8,892 nt of DNA from the NCBI GenBank assembly GCA_035518875.1, contig DATIXD010000223.1:1-8892 (forward strand). Reading direction: 5' to 3'. A model generated the notes under the pieces. It was not told where the DNA came from. It did no database searches and was given only the letters and a program-made list of their open reading frames with translations. Made by a program: the position numbers and the translations under genes. The stretch is from DATIXD01 sp035518875 (GTDB taxonomy: Bacteria; Pseudomonadota; Gammaproteobacteria; Methylococcales; Methylococcaceae). Of the stretch, positions 5,378 through 8,892 are shown piece by piece; the stretch's first letter is position 1; every line of letters begins with the position of its first letter.

Positions 5378-7738
5378 ATGGCCGCTCATGACTCCAATGT
5401 CGTTGCTTTCGAAATGCCCCAAACCAAGCAAAAAGATACCCCGAAGTTTAGCGCAACTCGGGTTATTGCGGACTGCAAGGCGATCTTCTCGGACCGTCTT
5501 AGTGAACTGCTACAGAGCTTTTTCGCCAAGGTCGATGACGAGTTGTTCAAGCTCTCCGACAAAGCAGAAAACAGCACTTTGCAATCGCTCTATTTCGACT
5601 CCATGCGTTATGTTCGCCGGGAGCGGGACGCCGTTCAAGGGCAATACCTACAAGAACTGTCGCAACAGTACGACGATTTCTGGCGCAACCAGCCTTCGGG
5701 TGCAGTGGTGTTTCGCACAGAACGCACCGGGGAACTGAGCGAAGACGATTTCTCGCTGGTCGAGAATGAAATCCTGGAAGAGGATCTTGCCATCAATTCC
5801 ATGATCGAGAAAGGAAGAAGTCTCTTCCATCGTGAGCTCTTAGCCCTAAACAAGCGATTCGCCGTTCTCGCGGAGAAGGACGAAGGACAAATCGAGAACA
5901 ACAATCCCGTTGGCCCGGCCGCGCTCTGCCGGCAATTCGAAAGCGCGCTCAAGCCGCTGGCCATGGATTTGAAAATCAGGCTGCTGATCTACAAACTCTT
6001 CGACCGGTTGATTTTGAGTTCGATCGGTGCGGTTTATCATGACTTGAACGCGCACCTCGTTAGGGAGGGGATTCTCCCTTCGATCACCAAGACGATCACC
6101 CGTCACACCGCCTCGCTGGCAGGCGCTGCGCGCAGCGAATTGGGGCAAACCGTCCAGCCCGGCCCCAGAGAGGGTGGCGGACAGGGCGACAACGCCGTTT
6201 ATCTGGAGGCCTTTCAATCCATGCAGTCCCTGCTTGAGGGCTGGCGCAACCAGTTGGGGTTGCCCGCTTATTCCTCCGGCATTCAGGAGGGCGGCGTGGT
6301 GTTGGCTGGCGGAGAGGTTTTGAATGCGCTCAGTGTTCTGCAACACCCCGGAATGGGTTCTGTCGGGGATTGCGCCGCCTCCGGTGAAGACCTGAAGCGC
6401 TATCTCACCCACCAACTCGGAAAACTCCAGTTCGGCGGCCAGACGCGCCCGCTCGGCAGATTGGAGGGCGATATCATCGACATGGTGGGGATGATTTTCG
6501 ATTTCATCCTCGAAGATCGCAATCTGCCCGATCCGGTCAAGGCATTGATCGGGCGCTTGCAAATTCCCGTGGTCAAGGCCGCGATTCTGGAAAATTCATT
6601 CTTCGCGAAGAAAAACCATCCGACGCGCATTCTCCTGAACAGTCTGGCCCAGGCCGGAATAGGCTTGGATGTCGCCGACGGCGATAGCGAAAACCCCGTC
6701 TTCAAGAAAATCGAAGAAATCGTTGGCCGCATACTCAACGAATTCGACCAGGATGTCGGTCTGTTTGATGAGTTGCTCGAAGATTTTTCGGCCTTCATGG
6801 AGAAAGAATCCCAGCGTAGTCGCATCGCAGAGGAGCGTACCCGGCAAGTGACGCAAAGCAAGGAACAGGTTCGGCTGGCGAAAAAGAATGTGGCTTACGA
6901 AATCGCCTCAAGGCTTCGCGGAAAAGAAACTCCCGCCATCGTCAGGGAATTTCTCTATAACACCTGGAAGGACGTCATGGTGCTGGCCTACTTGCGCCGG
7001 GATAAGGAATCGACGAGTTGGCAGAACGCGCTTGCGGTCATGGACAAATTGCTTTTCAGCCTCACGCCACCTGCCGAAGCCAACGTCCGGCAGGAAATCG
7101 CCCTGGCGGTCCCTGCGCTTTGGAATGCGATCAGGGAAGGACTGGAGAGCATCTCCTTCGATCCGCACCAGGTGACGACTCTGCTCGATGACTTGAAGAC
7201 GTGTCATAAGACCAGTCTGAAGACTTTACGGTCTGCCGAGACGCCAGCGGAATCCGCCGTGCTCGCTCCGCCGGCCTTTCCTGCGGGCGAGGTCGTCATC
7301 AAAGACCCCGATCTGGCGGAAGCGATCCTCGACATCAAGGCCAATCTGCCTGATGTCGAAGACATCCAGGTTGGAGAAGTCCGGGCCAATGGCATCTTCA
7401 GGCCGGCAAGCCTCGCGCAGTCAAGCGCGGACGCCGACGAATTCGCGAAGATAACGCAGGCTTTGAGGATTGGGGATTGGCTGGAGTTTGCCGACGAACG
7501 TCAAAATCCTTACCGCGCCAAACTATCCTGGAAAAGCCAAGTGACCTCGTTGTATGTTTTCGTCAACCGCAGGGGCGTCAAGGTTTGTGAGATGAACGCC
7601 TGCGATTTGGCGGACCGTTTGCGTCGACGCACGGCAAGAATCATCGAAGGTTCGGCCGATCCGCTGATGGACAGGGCCTTCGCCGCACTCATGCAATCCT
7701 TGAAAAATCCGGCTAAGAAAACCGGTGCGCCGGCCTGA
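5378..7738 (+). CDS. DUF1631 family protein of unknown function
   Basis: This is a 786-residue, mostly helical, soluble-looking protein with no signal peptide or membrane segment. I recognise the proteobacterial DUF1631 family (sometimes mislabelled thymidine phosphorylase in databases) from several blocks: an N-terminal segment with C-K-A-I-F and a Q-S-L-Y-F-D-S-M-R-Y-V-R-R-E-R run, an L-V-E-N-E-I-L-E-E-D-L-A-I block, NNNPVGP at 174-180 followed by LCRQF, IYKLFDRLI, a charged helix near 475-505 (KESQRSRIAEERTRQ), and the W-K-D-V-M ... S-T-S-W block after it. A low-conservation linker near 620-690 leads to a compact C-terminal module starting at 696 (LRIGDWLEF) with KLSWKS and FVNRRG (728-733). 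That module looks beta-rich and loosely recalls PilZ-type domains, but I see no PilZ c-di-GMP motif (RxxxR, D/NxSxxG). No enzymatic motif is visible. The start at 5378 is chosen for its GGAGA. It diverges from ampD; moaD follows 94 bp later. Family membership is fairly sure, function is unknown. Confidence 0.88.
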   Translation: MAAHDSNVVAFEMPQTKQKDTPKFSATRVIADCKAIFSDRLSELLQSFFAKVDDELFKLSDKAENSTLQSLYFDSMRYVRRERDAVQGQYLQELSQQYDDFWRNQPSGAVVFRTERTGELSEDDFSLVENEILEEDLAINSMIEKGRSLFHRELLALNKRFAVLAEKDEGQIENNNPVGPAALCRQFESALKPLAMDLKIRLLIYKLFDRLILSSIGAVYHDLNAHLVREGILPSITKTITRHTASLAGAARSELGQTVQPGPREGGGQGDNAVYLEAFQSMQSLLEGWRNQLGLPAYSSGIQEGGVVLAGGEVLNALSVLQHPGMGSVGDCAASGEDLKRYLTHQLGKLQFGGQTRPLGRLEGDIIDMVGMIFDFILEDRNLPDPVKALIGRLQIPVVKAAILENSFFAKKNHPTRILLNSLAQAGIGLDVADGDSENPVFKKIEEIVGRILNEFDQDVGLFDELLEDFSAFMEKESQRSRIAEERTRQVTQSKEQVRLAKKNVAYEIASRLRGKETPAIVREFLYNTWKDVMVLAYLRRDKESTSWQNALAVMDKLLFSLTPPAEANVRQEIALAVPALWNAIREGLESISFDPHQVTTLLDDLKTCHKTSLKTLRSAETPAESAVLAPPAFPAGEVVIKDPDLAEAILDIKANLPDVEDIQVGEVRANGIFRPASLAQSSADADEFAKITQALRIGDWLEFADERQNPYRAKLSWKSQVTSLYVFVNRRGVKVCEMNACDLADRLRRRTARIIEGSADPLMDRAFAALMQSLKNPAKKTGAPA

Positions 7739-7832
7739 CGCTACCATCGCCGTTTCGTGTAAACTGGCTCCAGAAAACCGGTATCCTCGGCCCAAAATCC
7801 GTTCTTATGCGAGCAAACCCTGACGAAGCTCC

Positions 7833-8066
7833 ATGTCGATACGAGTGCGCTATTTCGCGAGTCTCCGGGAAAAAATGGGACGTGTGGAAGAGAATCTTCC
7901 CGCGGAAGGCATTTCCACGATGGCCGATGTGTGGAAGGCCGTCAGCGGCGGTCTGCCCTTGCCAGATCGCATTCTCTGCGCGGTAAATATGGATTACGCT
8001 ACGCTGGACGCCACCGTCCGGGATGGCGATGAAGTCGCATTCTTTCCTCCGGTCACGGGGGGGTAG
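7833..8066 (+). CDS. moaD: Molybdopterin synthase small (sulfur carrier) subunit MoaD
   Basis: This 77-residue ubiquitin-like protein carries sulfur as a C-terminal thiocarboxylate and hands it to precursor Z in the MoaE active site, forming molybdopterin. It starts with the typical strand IRVRYFASLRE, has the central AVNMDYA segment where the family has VNxE/D, and ends in the diagnostic D-E-V-A-F-F-P-P-V-T-G-G; the terminal Gly-Gly is what MoeB adenylates. E. coli MoaD is 81 residues. The ATG at 7833 has GAAG (7823-7826) 6 bases upstream. The 94 bp before it may hold a promoter; the best -10-like hexamer is TAAACT (7760-7765) without a convincing -35, so I do not annotate it separately. moaE begins 2 bp downstream. 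The usual companions moaA and moaC are not in this window. Confidence 0.96.
   Translation: MSIRVRYFASLREKMGRVEENLPAEGISTMADVWKAVSGGLPLPDRILCAVNMDYATLDATVRDGDEVAFFPPVTGG
8057..8063 (+). promoter_or_regulatory. G-rich ribosome binding site of moaE within the moaD 3' end
   Basis: A run of seven G directly before the moaD TAG lies 5 bases ahead of the moaE ATG. It encodes the terminal Gly-Gly codons of MoaD and doubles as a plausible anti-Shine-Dalgarno partner, which implies tight coupling of the two subunits. Confidence 0.4.
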
Positions 8067-8068
8067 CA

Positions 8069-8506
8069 ATGATCATCAGCCTGCGCGGCGAGCATTTTAG
8101 CCCTTACGAGGAACTCCAGCGCTATCAGGAGCAAGCGCTCAAGCCCGCAGACCATGGGGCGACGGCCTGTTTCGTCGGCACCATGCGCGATGTCAACGAG
8201 GGTGAAACGGTTTATGAAATGCGCCTGGAGCACTATCCTGGCATGACCGAGAAACACCTGGAGCGAATCGTCGACGAAGCCCGAAACCGCTGGAATTTCA
8301 TCGATGCCCTGGTCATTCACCGGATCGGCGAGATTCACCCCGACGACCCCATCGTTCTGGTGGCCATCTGGTCGTCGCACCGGGGCGCGGCTTTCGATGC
8401 CTGCCGTTATATAATGGAAGAGTTAAAAAGCAGGGCTCCATTCTGGAAGAAGGAAGCGACCACTGAAGGAACCCGTTGGGTGGACGAAAACACCAGCGGT
8501 TATTGA
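8069..8506 (+). CDS. moaE: Molybdopterin synthase catalytic (large) subunit MoaE
   Basis: This 145-residue subunit forms the heterotetramer with MoaD and converts precursor Z (cyclic pyranopterin monophosphate) to molybdopterin. Hallmarks seen are the FVGTMRD block with Arg40, LEHYPGM (53-59), RIGEIHPDD with the following V-A-I, S-S-H-R with His104 and Arg105, and the C-terminal catalytic stretch LKSRAPFWKKE with Lys120 and Lys127. These positions correspond to E. coli Arg39, His103, Lys119 and Lys126, shifted by one. The protein ends after W-V-D-E-N, as is usual. Nothing is missing. It is the second and last gene of the moaDE pair, followed at 54 bp by an intrinsic terminator. Confidence 0.98.
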   Translation: MIISLRGEHFSPYEELQRYQEQALKPADHGATACFVGTMRDVNEGETVYEMRLEHYPGMTEKHLERIVDEARNRWNFIDALVIHRIGEIHPDDPIVLVAIWSSHRGAAFDACRYIMEELKSRAPFWKKEATTEGTRWVDENTSGY

Positions 8507-8559
8507 GCTTCCAAGCTTGAAAGTGCGAGAGCGGAAAGAGATCGAATGAGCGGATTGAT

Positions 8560-8589
8560 AAAACCCGGCGGTTGGCGCCGGGTTTTTTT
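8560..8589 (+). terminator. Rho-independent terminator after moaE, probably usable in both directions
   Basis: Perfect 11-base arms at 8560-8570 and 8576-8586 close a 5-base loop (GTTGG); the stem core is CCCGGCG/CGCCGGG. Seven T (8583-8589) follow on the plus strand. On the minus strand the same stem is followed by TTTTAT, so it can also stop transcription coming from tpiA, whose stop codon is about 70 bases away. Confidence 0.92.
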
Positions 8590-8657
8590 ATTTGGTTTGC
8601 TTTTTGACTTTCCAAGCCGCCAACACTTCGTCTGAAGAAAATTGGGGTCAGGAAATG

Positions 8658-8892
8658 CTAACTATTCAACCCGAACCGGATTATTTGTGCGAAAGTATTT
8701 GCCCTTAAGCTCGCCCCCCCCACCAGAGCGCCGTCCACCCCCGGAATATTGATGATCTCGGCGATATTTTCGGGTTTCACATTGCCGCCGTACAGAATCC
8801 TGATGGACGAAGCAATCTGCTCGCCGTACAAGTCCATTATCAAGTTCCGAATGAAGTCGTGCACCTCGCTGATCTGTTCTAGCGTGGCTGCT
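8658..8892 (-). CDS. tpiA: Triosephosphate isomerase, C-terminal part only
   Basis: The gene enters from the right edge and ends with TAG at 8658-8660; about 78 codons are visible and its start lies outside. TpiA interconverts dihydroxyacetone phosphate and glyceraldehyde 3-phosphate in glycolysis and gluconeogenesis. The fragment shows the end of the TIM barrel: A-T-L-E-Q-I-S-E-V-H-D-F-I-R helix, then I-L-Y-G-G-N-V-K-P-E-N (phosphate-binding loop 7, usually YGGSV) and V-D-G-A-L-V-G-G-A-S-L (phosphate-binding loop 8). The catalytic Glu and flexible loop 6 are just outside the window. A run of eight G on the coding strand (8714-8721 as C) spans the G-G-A of loop 8 and the frame is intact across it. 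No secG-like gene follows, unlike the usual gammaproteobacterial tpiA-secG order. I am sure of the family; whether this is the main or a second copy cannot be seen. Confidence 0.95.
   Translation of the reverse strand, partial: AATLEQISEVHDFIRNLIMDLYGEQIASSIRILYGGNVKPENIAEIINIPGVDGALVGGASLRANTFAQIIRFGLNS

Noticed and set aside
5180..5431. An 84-codon in-frame N-terminal extension of ampD
   Set aside because: It covers the divergent regulatory region and the start of the DUF1631 gene, and AmpD proteins begin at the position of the ATG at 5179.
7716..7782. Two copies of AGAAAACCGGT at 7716-7726 and 7772-7782 around the end of the DUF1631 gene
   Set aside because: Only two short copies exist, one is inside coding sequence, and they have no helical phasing or palindrome, so chance is the simplest reading.
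8313..8615. A 100-codon minus-strand frame across moaE and the terminator
   Set aside because: It runs through a strong hairpin terminator and opposite the conserved end of moaE; no domain is visible.

Overview
This 8.9 kb window is most simply read as a chromosomal housekeeping segment of a Gram-negative gammaproteobacterium. Three things support this: the order murJ-ribF-ileS-lspA is the classical gammaproteobacterial one, IleS and AmpD resemble their enterobacterial homologues closely along their whole length, and a lipoprotein signal peptidase and a cytoplasmic AmpD imply an envelope with lipoproteins and muropeptide recycling. The DNA looks moderately GC-rich (not computed). I cannot name the genus. 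A methanotroph-like or other non-enteric gammaproteobacterium is possible but is only an impression.

Layout. Bases 1-4609 are a tightly packed plus-strand cluster: the 3' end of murJ (lipid II flippase), ribF (FMN/FAD synthesis), ileS (isoleucyl-tRNA synthetase) and lspA (signal peptidase II). The gaps are 4, 11 and 10 bp, so co-transcription is likely. Nine bases after lspA, ampD (anhydromuropeptide amidase) ends on the minus strand, so the two genes converge. From 5180 to 5377 lies a divergent intergenic region between ampD and a large plus-strand gene of the uncharacterised DUF1631 family (5378-7738). This region holds two notable structures: a tandem TAATCCCAGA repeat on the ampD side, and a GGCGTCA inverted repeat with a third upstream half-site on the DUF1631 side. 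After a 94 bp gap come moaD and moaE (7833-8506), the two subunits of molybdopterin synthase, 2 bp apart. A strong intrinsic terminator (8560-8589) separates them from the 3' end of a triosephosphate isomerase gene that enters from the right on the minus strand.

How the genes relate. MurJ and AmpD act at opposite ends of peptidoglycan turnover (precursor export and fragment recycling). LspA matures lipoproteins. RibF, IleS, MoaD/MoaE and TpiA are cofactor, translation and central-carbon enzymes. I found no mobile element, CRISPR array, RNA gene, toxin-antitoxin pair or defence system. The only gene of unknown function is the DUF1631 protein, and the only unexplained non-coding signals are in its shared upstream region with ampD. 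I do not see an undescribed multigene system here.
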